DNA of 22,464 nucleotides, taken from Avichristensenella sp031549105. GTDB taxonomy: Bacteria > Bacillota > Clostridia > Christensenellales > Aristaeellaceae. The stretch spans positions 1-22,464 of the forward strand of contig JAVBQK010000050.1 in NCBI GenBank assembly GCA_031549105.1. The letters are read 5' to 3'. The position numbers were made by a program, and so were the translations under genes. The notes under the pieces were generated by a model. It was given only the letters and a program-made list of their open reading frames with translations. It was not told where the DNA came from and searched no databases. Shown piece by piece: positions 15,843-22,312 of this stretch. Position 1 is the stretch's first letter; every line of letters begins with the position of its first letter.

Positions 15843-16553
15843 GAAGTACGCTTGCGTCTCCTCATCGGCAAGCGGAATGGGGTCGCCCTTTTGGTATACG
15901 GTCCTGTAGTTGTCCGGGGCGCCGACGCGGATTTCGGTTATCTCAAGGCCCTCGGACACCTGGCCGGGGAATAGATCATGATGGTCATGGTGGTAGAGGA
16001 TACCGTCCTTGATGTTCAAGCTTGTATAGGAGGGGTGAGACCAGATCAGCGACGACAGGGTGATTATGGGCTTTAGAAACTGAATGTAGTAGACGCCCGC
16101 CTCCTCCTGAGCGCCAAACCACTGGCCACTGGGCCCATAACGAGTGAACCTGTAGCCGCCCTCTACGGTTACCGTCTGCACAACAAGCCCCTCCGGCAAC
16201 TGGCTGAACGCGATCTCCACCCTCTCCGGCGAAATCGGCCGCGTCTGCATGCACAGCGCATCATACCCAAACCCAATCACAGCCGTCAGCACCAGCGCGA
16301 CGACAAACCCCAGCAACACATTCTTCAGCCGGATCGTCCGCAGCATCTGCCGCAGCGCCCTCCCAAACGTCAAATCACTCTGCGCCTGCGGCACAGGCCC
16401 CGGCGTACCGGCGCGCATATCCGCGTACACCTGCGCGCACGCCGCACACCCCGCGGCATGCCCCTCCACCCATTCCCGGCTTTCCTCGCTGGCAATCCCC
16501 TCAGCGCATAGCGGCATCAAATCGCGCGCCACACCGCAGCTGGCCTCTTTCAT
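15831..16553 (-). CDS. Zinc-finger anti-sigma factor, single-pass membrane protein
   Basis: This 240-residue protein has the layout of an ECF anti-sigma factor. A short cytoplasmic N-terminal domain carries Cys16 and the His32-x3-Cys36-x2-Cys39 zinc-finger (ZAS/zf-HC2) motif. One transmembrane helix lies at about residues 77-97, and an extracytoplasmic domain of about 140 residues follows that I do not recognise; it includes ILYHHDHHDLF near residue 185. It would hold the co-encoded sigma factor inactive at the membrane until a surface signal arrives. Its ATG overlaps the stop of the sigma gene (ATGA), so production of the two is coupled. The last 12 bases overlap the end of the GH95 gene on the other strand, and no terminator is visible between them. 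Confidence 0.85.
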   Translation of the reverse strand: MKEASCGVARDLMPLCAEGIASEESREWVEGHAAGCAACAQVYADMRAGTPGPVPQAQSDLTFGRALRQMLRTIRLKNVLLGFVVALVLTAVIGFGYDALCMQTRPISPERVEIAFSQLPEGLVVQTVTVEGGYRFTRYGPSGQWFGAQEEAGVYYIQFLKPIITLSSLIWSHPSYTSLNIKDGILYHHDHHDLFPGQVSEGLEITEIRVGAPDNYRTVYQKGDPIPLADEETQAYFSPW

Positions 16554-17035
16554 TCCTCTTCACGCATCCTTTCCTGCAACTGCACCTTCGCGCGGTAGAA
16601 CGTAGTACGCGCCCATGCCTCACTTTTCCCAAACAGCGACGCAACCTGTGCGTGGCTCAGCTCGCCAAACACCCGCAGCGAAAACACCTCACGGTACGGC
16701 TCGTCCATCCCATGCAGAAGCCGGTGCACCCGCATCAGCTGCTCTTTCTGGAGCAGCTCGCCTTCCAGATCATTCCTGGAGGCCAAATCCATAAGGACAT
16801 CATCCGCCGACACATCCTTCCGCCGGCGCACATGGTCATAATACTGGTTCTTCGCAATGCGCAAAAGCCACGTCTCCACGCTGCTCTGCCCGCGAAACCC
16901 AGTAAGCCCCTTCAGCGCCCTGTGAAACGTCTCCTGCGTGATCTCCTCGGCGAGCCCCGTGTCCCGGCACAGCGACAGCGCAAACCGGTACACGCCCCGA
17001 AAGTACCGCGCATACAGCGCCGCAAAGTCCTCCAC
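16550..17035 (-). CDS. ECF-type RNA polymerase sigma factor
   Basis: This 161-residue sigma-70 protein contains only regions 2 and 4, the ECF form that responds to envelope or extracytoplasmic signals. Region 2 spans about residues 7-72 with LAEEITQETFHRAL and FRGQSSVETWLLRIAKNQ, the core-binding and -10 reading helices. Region 4 spans about 98-150 with EPYREVFSLRVFGELSHAQV, then a helix-turn-helix ending in WARTTFYRAKVQLQER. The start is GTG (17033-17035); an in-frame stop lies just upstream, so no longer form is possible, and GAGG-type ribosome binding bases lie in the short leader. It is first in a two-gene unit with its anti-sigma factor. A good ECF-type promoter directly upstream suggests it activates itself. 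Confidence 0.92.
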   Translation of the reverse strand: MEDFAALYARYFRGVYRFALSLCRDTGLAEEITQETFHRALKGLTGFRGQSSVETWLLRIAKNQYYDHVRRRKDVSADDVLMDLASRNDLEGELLQKEQLMRVHRLLHGMDEPYREVFSLRVFGELSHAQVASLFGKSEAWARTTFYRAKVQLQERMREEE

Positions 17036-17055
17036 ATCCTCACCGCCTCGTATGA

Positions 17056-17083
17056 TAGACGTATATAAAGGGGAAACGTTACA
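17056..17083 (-). promoter_or_regulatory. ECF-type autoregulatory promoter for the sigma/anti-sigma unit
   Basis: On the minus strand TGTAAC (17078-17083) is followed after 16 bases by CGTCTA (17056-17061). This closely matches the TGAAAC-16-CGTC form read by SigW/SigM/SigX-type factors in Bacillus. The leader to the GTG at 17035 would be only about 13 bases and includes GAGG-type ribosome binding bases. Confidence 0.7.
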
Positions 17084-17093
17084 GGAAAAAGGG

Positions 17094-17121
17094 TTAACAG
17101 AGTGTATTTATCAATTATAAC
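17094..17121 (+). promoter_or_regulatory. Candidate sigma-A promoter for the secreted-protein genes
   Basis: TTAACA (17094-17099), a 16-base spacer, then TATAAC (17116-17121), each one mismatch from consensus. A second, weaker option is TTTTCA (17145-17150), 17 bases, TATGGT (17168-17173). Either would transcribe toward 17196-18703, back to back with the ECF promoter of the minus strand. Confidence 0.5.
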
Positions 17122-17195
17122 GCCCATTATGGATAAGATCCAAATTTTCATTCGTCTATTGGTTGTATATGGTAAAAAATAAGGAGGTGGTTCCG

Positions 17196-17261
17196 TTGTT
17201 TTGCAGTACTTTGCTACTCAGAACAAAAAAGAAAAGGAGGAAGAAAAATGAGATTGCGTAG
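17196..17261 (+). CDS. Possible 21-residue leader peptide
   Basis: A strong ribosome binding site, AAGGAGGTGG (17181-17190), is placed five bases before a TTG codon that opens a 21-codon frame ending at TAG 17259-17261. The predicted peptide is basic (FCSTLLLRTKKKRRKKNEIA after the start). It runs through the second ribosome binding site (AGGAGG, 17235-17240) and past the ATG of the secreted-protein gene at 17248, so its translation could couple to or control that start. There is no protein-level support. The ribosome binding site could instead be a decayed start of an older gene. Confidence 0.3.
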   Translation: MFCSTLLLRTKKKRRKKNEIA

Positions 17262-17856
17262 TTTCTTTGCCGTTTTATGTGTGCTCTGTCTGATGACGAC
17301 TTGCGGAGTAGCGGACACTACAGACATACCTACCAGCCTGCCCGTCACGCTAACGAATAACCAAGGCGACAACACACAAAAGGCAGCTGCACTTACTTCC
17401 CATTCGATAACCAGCCTATCAAGCGATACTGACCAAATCATTGCGACCTATGAAGTAGAAGTGACGCTTGCGGAGCTCAGGTCATCAACAACAGTTGATG
17501 AGACCGACAATATGAGCTGTGCGCGCGCAACACTTACCATTACATATAACCGTCAATCCACAGGTAGTCAAACCTATGTGCAGATGACAAACGTCTCAGG
17601 GTCATGGACAACTTTAACTTCCGGCGTAACACTATCCAGCAGAACCGTCACGTATGGGGGAACAGGAATGAAACCAGATGGAGGCCTTTTCTCGGATAGT
17701 CAGACATACAATCCTTCAAGCAACTCCTTTTCGTATGGGACTCAGTTTCCCTATGTTCTAGTGACTGATGCATTCTACACAGGAGCAAATACGAGAGTCG
17801 TTGTAACTTATCGTACCTATACGCCTTGGGAGTTACGCGTTAGCTACAGTTTTTAG
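17248..17856 (+). CDS. Secreted protein of unknown function
   Basis: I do not recognise this 202-residue protein. It begins with a clear signal peptide (charged MRLR, hydrophobic core to about residue 18, likely cut after Ala22 in CGVAD). Cys19 in MTTCG could make it a lipoprotein, but the lipobox is poor. The mature part is rich in Ser, Thr, Tyr and Asn, with alternating patterns such as VTLSSRTVTYGG and VVVTYRTYTPWELRVSY, suggesting a beta-sheet exported domain. AGGAGG lies seven bases before the ATG. Base composition is near 45% GC by eye, far below the surrounding genes, which points to recent acquisition or relaxed codon use. It lies upstream of a second secreted protein and back to back with the ECF sigma gene, but a functional link is not shown. 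Confidence 0.75.
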   Translation: MRLRSFFAVLCVLCLMTTCGVADTTDIPTSLPVTLTNNQGDNTQKAAALTSHSITSLSSDTDQIIATYEVEVTLAELRSSTTVDETDNMSCARATLTITYNRQSTGSQTYVQMTNVSGSWTTLTSGVTLSSRTVTYGGTGMKPDGGLFSDSQTYNPSSNSFSYGTQFPYVLVTDAFYTGANTRVVVTYRTYTPWELRVSYSF

Positions 17857-17868
17857 TAAAGTTATTCT

Positions 17869-17893
17869 GTGGGCATGTATAAAACATGCCCAC
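17869..17893 (+). other. Perfect 10-bp hairpin between the two secreted-protein genes
   Basis: GTGGGCATGT pairs perfectly with ACATGCCCAC across a 5-base loop (ATAAA). No T run follows, so it is not a classical terminator. It may stabilise the upstream mRNA, limit read-through into the next gene 34 bases on, or act as a protein-binding palindrome. Confidence 0.55.
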
Positions 17894-17926
17894 CTCTCCC
17901 AAACAACAAGCGGAAGGAGGTAAGGC

Positions 17927-18703
17927 ATGCATCTTCATAGACTGGTGAAAAAGTTTCTCATGGTTTTGTGTTGCGCCGCGCTATGTTTCAGCGGCTTCGC
18001 TTGCGCGGATGATGTGACTGCTCTATGGCCTTCAGAGTCTCAAGGCGTGATGGAAGCGGACCTGTGCGTAACGCCCACCTTGGCAGAAGGCACGCGGCCC
18101 ACCGGGCTCACATGGGAGGCGGCGTGGTGGGATGAACAGTGCATCCTGCTGCTGGCATCTTTGCAGGATGCTCAAATCAAAAGCCTCACTATCACCCGGG
18201 AGAATGGCGGTCCATTGGGCAAGGCTTCCCAGGTGGTGGTGGAGCCCGAAAGGCTGATGGTGGGTTGTTATAGCAGCGCCTTTGACCCGCCTAGCGAAAA
18301 AAACAAGGGCACATTTCGCCTGCGACTTACGGTAATGCTTGAAAACGACCCCCAGCCGCACACCTGGACTGAAAACCTAGCTCTTCCCGAAAGCGCCTGG
18401 TTCTCTACCCGCTTTTTGAACCAAGAAGCCGTGGCCACCATCCAAACCCCGGATGCCGCCATTGCGGGCATACGCATCACCCCCGGCCGCTGCACCGTTC
18501 TGTGGCAAAAAAAGACCGAAGCGCCCGTCACGATACATCTGAGCGACGCGGAAGGCCGCACCTACCCCGAAGTGGAAACTAGCACAGGTACCTACTGCGA
18601 AACAATTTTCACGTCTCCCTACTTTGCAAAAACACCCCTAACCCTCTCCATCCAAAGAGATTCAGCCATTCAAACCTTTGAAATACCGGACAGCAAAAAC
18701 TAA
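17927..18703 (+). CDS. Second secreted protein of unknown function
   Basis: This 258-residue protein is not one I recognise. A signal peptide is clear: MHLHRLVKKF, then a hydrophobic core of about residues 11-24, with likely cleavage after ACA (about residue 27). Several cysteines sit in the signal core, but none is in a good lipobox. The mature part has strand-rich patterns (MEADLCVTPTLAEG; TFRLRLTVMLEND; TPLTLSIQRDSAIQTFEI) consistent with immunoglobulin-like or other beta folds. AGGAGGT lies five bases before the ATG. It follows the first secreted protein by 70 bases, with a hairpin between. GC content is intermediate between that gene and the rest of the window. Its TAA stop is the first triplet of a repeat element (18701-18798). 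Confidence 0.78.
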   Translation: MHLHRLVKKFLMVLCCAALCFSGFACADDVTALWPSESQGVMEADLCVTPTLAEGTRPTGLTWEAAWWDEQCILLLASLQDAQIKSLTITRENGGPLGKASQVVVEPERLMVGCYSSAFDPPSEKNKGTFRLRLTVMLENDPQPHTWTENLALPESAWFSTRFLNQEAVATIQTPDAAIAGIRITPGRCTVLWQKKTEAPVTIHLSDAEGRTYPEVETSTGTYCETIFTSPYFAKTPLTLSIQRDSAIQTFEIPDSKN

Positions 18704-18798
18704 AAACCCCACCCTCGCCCGCAGGCGAAGATAGGGTTTCCAAAGGGACAATGTCCCTTTGGTAGGGGGTCCAGGGGGACAAAGTCCCCCTGGCGTTC
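18701..18798 (+). repeat. Three-hairpin repeat element, copy 1
   Basis: The element starts with the TAA stop of the secreted-protein gene (TAAAAACCC). Hairpin 1 has arms CGCC (18716-18719) and GGCG (18724-18727), with ACCCT/AGGGT (18711-18715/18733-18737) as an outer stem. Hairpin 2 pairs CCAAAGGGACA (18740-18750) with TGTCCCTTTGG (18752-18762). Hairpin 3 pairs CCAGGGGGAC (18771-18780) with GTCCCCCTGG (18784-18793), and the element ends in CGTTCC. It sits between convergent genes and could serve both as a terminator. Confidence 0.85.
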
Positions 18799-18808
18799 CT
18801 CCCCGTCG

Positions 18809-19627
18809 TCACTCAGCCTCTTCCGCTTCCAGATCCAGCGCGAGCACGAAGCTCCCCTGGTACTTTTCGGTCATGAAGTCGATGGTGCGCTGGTCGTTGA
18901 GGCACTCGCGGAGCGCTACGACAAACGGCGCATCCTCGTTGCCTTCCTTCACGCACAGCCAGTTGACGCAGCCCTTGTAGACTTCCGCATCGGAATCTTC
19001 CGCGCCGACAGCGTCGGTCGCCAGGAACAGGCCCGCCTGCATCGCGTAGTTGCCGTTGATGACGGCCAGGTCAAGGTCCTGCAACATGCGCGGAAGCTGC
19101 GCGGCTTCGATCTCGATGATCTTCAGGTTCTTCTCGTTCTTGGTGATGTCCAGCTTCGTCGCGGTGACGCCCGCGTTCGGGTCCAGCTCGATCAGCCCCA
19201 TCGCCTGCAGCAGCAACAGCGCGCGCGCTTCGTTGGTGACGTCGTTGGGCACGCCGATCTCCGCGCCGTCCTTGAGCGCTTCCAGCGACGTGGTCTTGCC
19301 CTTGAAGCAGCCCATCGGCTCGAAGTGCACCGGGATCACGTTGACGATGTGGGTGCCGTTCTTCTCGTTGAAGTCGTTCATGTAAATGGTGTGCTGGAAG
19401 TAGTTCGCGTCCAGATCGCCGCTCTCCACGGCGGTGTTAGGCAGGATGTAGTCGTTAAAGGAAACGACTTCCAGCTCAAAGCCCTTCTCGGCCATCAGCG
19501 GCTTGATGAATTCCAGAATCTCCACATGGGGCACGGGCGACGCGCCGATGGACACCTTTTCAGCCAGCGCGGCCAGGGAGACCGTCAGCAGCAGGGCGGT
19601 CAGCAGGATGCACAGAAACTTTTTCAT
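18809..19627 (-). CDS. metQ: MetQ/NlpA-type methionine ABC transporter substrate-binding protein
   Basis: This 272-residue protein belongs to the NlpA/MetQ family, which captures D- or L-methionine (or related compounds) outside the cell for the MetNI importer. After the signal peptide the family pattern is complete: VSIGASPVPHVEILEFIKP, FNDYILPNTAVESGDLDANYFQH, PNDVTNEARALLLLQAMGLI and LDLAVINGNYA. Family members in single-membrane bacteria are normally lipoproteins, but here the signal ends VSLAALAEKV with no cysteine at the cleavage point. It must be released, held by an uncleaved helix, or retained in some other way. GGAGG lies seven bases before the ATG at 19627; the longer open frame to 19816 overlaps metI and is rejected. 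It is last in the metN-metI-metQ unit, and its end faces a repeat element that may stop transcription. Confidence 0.92.
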   Translation of the reverse strand: MKKFLCILLTALLLTVSLAALAEKVSIGASPVPHVEILEFIKPLMAEKGFELEVVSFNDYILPNTAVESGDLDANYFQHTIYMNDFNEKNGTHIVNVIPVHFEPMGCFKGKTTSLEALKDGAEIGVPNDVTNEARALLLLQAMGLIELDPNAGVTATKLDITKNEKNLKIIEIEAAQLPRMLQDLDLAVINGNYAMQAGLFLATDAVGAEDSDAEVYKGCVNWLCVKEGNEDAPFVVALRECLNDQRTIDFMTEKYQGSFVLALDLEAEEAE

Positions 19628-19655
19628 GGGATTGCCTCCGTTCATTTTTGTTAGG

Positions 19656-20318
19656 TCAGCGGATGCGATGGTCCAGAAGGGTGGAACCCTTCGTTCCGAT
19701 GTATTGGATGCCCTGCACCAACACCACCAGGATGATGATGCAAACGAGCATGACCTCGGTATTGTACCGGTAGTAACCGTAGTTGATCGCGATTGCGCCC
19801 AGGCCGCCGCCGCCAATGGCCCCCGCCATCGCGGAGTAGCCCAGGATGTTGGTGGTGGTGATCGCCGCGCCGCTGATCAGTGCGGGCAGCGCCTCGGGCA
19901 GCAGCACTTTGCGGATGATCGCAAACGTGCCCGCGCCCATCGACTGCGCGGCCTCGATGACCCCGCCGTCCACTTCCGCCAGCGCCGATTCCACCATACG
20001 GCTGACGAACGGAAACGCCGCAATCGTCAGCGGCAGCACGGTGGCGAAGGAGCCATAGGGCTTGCCCATCACCGCGCGGGTCAGCGGCATCACGAAGATC
20101 ATCAGGATAAGGAACGGCACGGAGCGCAGCATGTTGACCACCACGCCCAGAACAGCGCCCACAAACCGCATAATCCAGGTACGCCCCCGGCGTGTGGTGA
20201 GCAGCAGCACGCCCAGCGGCAGGCCGATCATATACGCGACACCGGTGGAAAGCAACGTCATGTACAGGGTCTCATAAATCCCCTTTCCAATCTCTGCCGA
20301 CAGTCCGCTCGTTATCAC
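19656..20318 (-). CDS. metI: MetI-type methionine ABC transporter permease
   Basis: This permease of about 220 residues belongs to the MetI family, with five to six membrane helices. The blocks ETLYMTLLSTGVAYMIGLPLG, RSVPFLILMIFVMPLTRA and ESALAEVDGGVIEAAQSMGA are typical; the last is the EAA-type loop that docks the MetN ATPase. ILGYSAMAGAIGGGGLGAIAI near the C-terminus is also characteristic. The open frame begins at a TTG (20325-20327), but that codon directly abuts GAGGAGG. The in-frame GTG three codons later (20316-20318) has a normal spacing of nine bases and is the likelier start. The gene overlaps the 3' end of metN by 47 bases and is followed after 28 bases by metQ. Confidence 0.92.
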   Translation of the reverse strand: MITSGLSAEIGKGIYETLYMTLLSTGVAYMIGLPLGVLLLTTRRGRTWIMRFVGAVLGVVVNMLRSVPFLILMIFVMPLTRAVMGKPYGSFATVLPLTIAAFPFVSRMVESALAEVDGGVIEAAQSMGAGTFAIIRKVLLPEALPALISGAAITTTNILGYSAMAGAIGGGGLGAIAINYGYYRYNTEVMLVCIIILVVLVQGIQYIGTKGSTLLDHRIR

Positions 20319-21345
20319 TTGGATCAACCTCCTCTACGGTAAGATGCTGCTGCCGCAGGTAGGCAAGCGCGTTTTGCGCCATAGCCTCGTCGTCGGGAAG
20401 CCTTACGACCATCTGGCCAAAGGACTGCCCCTTCAGGTGCCGTATTTCGGCGCTCAAAATGGAAACCGAGACGCCCGCATGCAGCGCCATGTTGGCGATG
20501 ACCGGGTCGTCAAAGCTGGTGCCGTCAAAGACGATGCGCACGCAGCGCCCGCGTCCGATCGCCCCATTGGCCGGCAGGCGGAAGAGCCTGCGGGCGGCAG
20601 CAGTGCGCGGGTTGGTGAATATATCGGTAACGTCGCCCGACTCCGCAATGCGGCCGCCATCGATGATGGCAACCTGCGTACAAATCTGGCGGATAACCTG
20701 CATTTCGTGCGTGATGATGACAATGGTAATCCCCAGCCGCTTGTTGATATCCTGCAAAAGCCCCAAAATGGACTGCGTGGTCATCGGGTCCAGCGCGCTG
20801 GTCGCCTCGTCGCAGAGCAGCACATCCGGGTTCGTCGACAGAGCCCGCGCAATCGCCACGCGCTGTTTCTGCCCGCCGGACAGCTGCGCCGGGTACGCCT
20901 TCGCCTTGTCTTCCAGGCCGACCAGCTTGAGCATCGCAGCTGCGCGCTGCTTGGCTTCGTCCTTGGGCACGCCCGCGATTTCCATCGGGAAGCGAACGTT
21001 CTTCTCGACCGTGCGCTGCATCAGCAAATTAAACTGTTGAAAGATCATGCCGACCGACCGGCGCATAGCAAGCAATTCCTTGTTGCTAGCCGCCAAAATA
21101 TTAACCCCACCAATAAGAATGCGGCCCTCGCTAGGCGCTTCCAGCCTATTAATGCACCGAATCAGCGTGGACTTTCCCGCGCCGCTCATGCCGATCACGC
21201 CATAGATATCGCCCTCGCGCACCTGCAAATCGATGCAGTCCAGCGCGACAATCTCCTGGCCTTGCGCGGTAAACACCTTGCGCACGCCCTGTATGTCAAT
21301 CAAAATGGGCAGGCTCTCGCGGGATGGTTGGTTCTGAGCGGTCAT
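20272..21345 (-). CDS. metN: MetN-type methionine ABC transporter ATP-binding protein
   Basis: This 357-residue ATPase energises the methionine importer. The Walker A motif is GMSGAGKST (residues 52-60), the ABC signature LSGGQKQ (155-161) and Walker B VLLCDE (175-180), followed by the switch region IVIITHEM. The C-terminal part, about 265-345, is the NIL domain (RIVFDGTSFDDPVIAN, then ILSAEIRHLKGQSFGQMVV) that binds methionine and gives feedback inhibition of transport. The start is ATG 21343-21345, preceded by GGGGAGG at seven bases; the open frame reaches 21420 but would run through the promoter. It is first in the metNIQ unit. The N-terminus carries about 15 residues before the usual first strand (ILIDIQGVRKVF). 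Confidence 0.95.
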   Translation of the reverse strand: MTAQNQPSRESLPILIDIQGVRKVFTAQGQEIVALDCIDLQVREGDIYGVIGMSGAGKSTLIRCINRLEAPSEGRILIGGVNILAASNKELLAMRRSVGMIFQQFNLLMQRTVEKNVRFPMEIAGVPKDEAKQRAAAMLKLVGLEDKAKAYPAQLSGGQKQRVAIARALSTNPDVLLCDEATSALDPMTTQSILGLLQDINKRLGITIVIITHEMQVIRQICTQVAIIDGGRIAESGDVTDIFTNPRTAAARRLFRLPANGAIGRGRCVRIVFDGTSFDDPVIANMALHAGVSVSILSAEIRHLKGQSFGQMVVRLPDDEAMAQNALAYLRQQHLTVEEVDPSDNERTVGRDWKGDL

Positions 21346-21391
21346 GTCCCGGCCTCCCCTATGTGTGCTATTGTGCTGGATATATCGTATT

Positions 21392-21420
21392 ATCATACAC
21401 ACGGGCAGGTGGTTTGTCAA
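21392..21420 (-). promoter_or_regulatory. Sigma-A promoter for metNIQ
   Basis: Minus-strand TTGACA (21415-21420), a 17-base spacer, then TATGAT (21392-21397). The leader to the metN ATG is only about 40 bases, too short for a SAM-I (S-box) or T-box riboswitch. The -35 box lies about ten bases downstream of the end of repeat copy 2. Confidence 0.85.
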
Positions 21421-21430
21421 GAAAGACGTG

Positions 21431-21535
21431 GGAACGGGGGAACGCCAGGGGAGCTCTGCTCCCCTGGACCCCTCGCGAAGGGCGTTGCCCTTTCGAAACC
21501 CATGTTGCGCTCACGCGCGGGTGGGGCAGGGTTTA
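21431..21535 (-). repeat. Three-hairpin repeat element, copy 2
   Basis: Read on the minus strand, it starts with the TAA stop (21533-21535) of the helix-turn-helix gene as TAAACCC. Hairpin 1 is GCGC-GTGA-GCGC (21507-21518), a GNRA-type loop. Hairpin 2 pairs CGAAAGGGC with GCCCTTCG (21476-21495; one base bulged). Hairpin 3 pairs CCAGGGGAGC with GCTCCCCTGG around AGA (21445-21467), then CGTTCCCCCGTTCC. Arm sequences differ from copy 1, yet pairing is kept. Confidence 0.85.
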
Positions 21536-21844
21536 CTTTTTGTTCAGGCGCTCTATCTGCGCCAGGACCAGTGCAAGATCTTCTTCGCTCAGCTGTTTCA
21601 GGCCGTCGACTGCCTGGTAATATGCCGCTGGATATGTGGCATCTTCATCAAAGAAATCTTTGGGCGTTATGTTGAAGTATTCACACATGTAAAAGAACTC
21701 TCCCCACGAAGGCAATCCTTTTCCAGATGAAATGCTCTGGATATAGCTCTTGCTATGCCCCATATCTGTACTCATGCGGTACTCAGAGACGCCCTTTTGC
21801 AATCGCAAAAAGGTAATGCGATTCCGAAGAAACTCCACATCCAC
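21533..21844 (-). CDS. Small helix-turn-helix (Cro/CI-like) regulator
   Basis: This protein of about 103 residues looks like a compact XRE-type DNA-binding protein of a kind common in Clostridia. The N-terminal helix-turn-helix covers FLRNRITFLRLQKGVSEYRM, then SLDL-like STDMGHSKSYIQSISSGKGLPSW, followed by FFYMCEYFNITPKDFFDE. The C-terminal tail (LKQLSEEDLALVLAQIERLNKK) is a helical segment typical for this group. Two in-frame GTG starts exist, at 21851-21853 and 21842-21844. The first directly abuts AAGGG, so the second, with GAGG-type bases upstream, is preferred. It is divergent from another HTH gene, with a palindrome between them. Its TAA stop is the first triplet of repeat copy 2. The target is unknown; autoregulation is likely. 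Confidence 0.82.
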   Translation of the reverse strand: MDVEFLRNRITFLRLQKGVSEYRMSTDMGHSKSYIQSISSGKGLPSWGEFFYMCEYFNITPKDFFDEDATYPAAYYQAVDGLKQLSEEDLALVLAQIERLNKK

Positions 21845-21890
21845 GATCCTCACCCCTTATAGCATACAGAATATACCGATGGATGAGGTG

Positions 21891-21906
21891 ACATTCCGTA
21901 GAATGT
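21891..21906. promoter_or_regulatory. Candidate operator: ACATTC/GAATGT palindrome
   Basis: ACATTC and GAATGT are perfect inverted arms around CGTA, in the intergenic space between two divergent HTH regulator genes, 13 bases upstream of the plus-strand -35 box at 21920. Size and symmetry suit a dimeric Cro/CI-type repressor encoded by one of the flanking genes. Confidence 0.5.
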
Positions 21907-21919
21907 TCCCGCTTTTGTC

Positions 21920-21948
21920 TTGCTATATGACGACAGTAGAGTTATAAT
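21920..21948 (+). promoter_or_regulatory. Sigma-A promoter for the plus-strand HTH gene
   Basis: TTGCTA (21920-21925), a 17-base spacer, then a perfect TATAAT (21943-21948). The leader to the ATG at 21998 is about 43 bases. Confidence 0.8.
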
Positions 21949-21997
21949 TTGCGATAAATAGACTGACGTTTGCAGTAACACTGAAATTGAGGTACTT

Positions 21998-22312
21998 ATG
22001 CTGGACTACATAGCAATGGGTAAACGCATCCGCGCACTGCGCAAAGAAGCCCGCATGACCCAAGCGGCCATCGCGGGGCGTTGCGGAATATCGGTTAGTT
22101 TTTATGGACATATTGAGCGCGGAACCCGGGTGACGGCGCTGGATACCGTCCGCACCATCGCGGATGTTTTGCAAGTTTCAATCCAATACATTGTGACGGG
22201 GGATAGGGAAGACCGCGCGGGGTGGGTCCACATGTTAACCAAAACAGAAATCCTCGGAGGCATTCTGCGAGTGCTCAACGATCATTCCGAGGAATGGCTG
22301 CCCGCAGGCTAA
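21998..22312 (+). CDS. XRE-family helix-turn-helix regulator
   Basis: This 104-residue protein is a standard XRE/Cro-CI regulator. Residues 7-60 hold the domain: MGKRIRALRKEARMTQAAIA, then GRCGISVSFYGHIERGTR with the recognition helix, and TVRTIADVLQVSIQYIVTG. The remaining 35 or so residues (MLTKTEILGGILRVLNDHSEEW) form a helical tail of no known function, perhaps for dimerisation. GAGGT lies five bases before the ATG. It has its own promoter and is divergent from the other HTH gene. Its TAA stop is again the first triplet of a repeat element (copy 3). No partner toxin, phage or conjugation gene is visible, so its target is unknown. Confidence 0.88.
   Translation: MLDYIAMGKRIRALRKEARMTQAAIAGRCGISVSFYGHIERGTRVTALDTVRTIADVLQVSIQYIVTGDREDRAGWVHMLTKTEILGGILRVLNDHSEEWLPAG

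Noticed and set aside
20344..21675. Plus-strand open frame (443 codons) opposite metN
   Set aside because: It is antisense to intact Walker A/B and signature motifs and runs through a promoter and a repeat.
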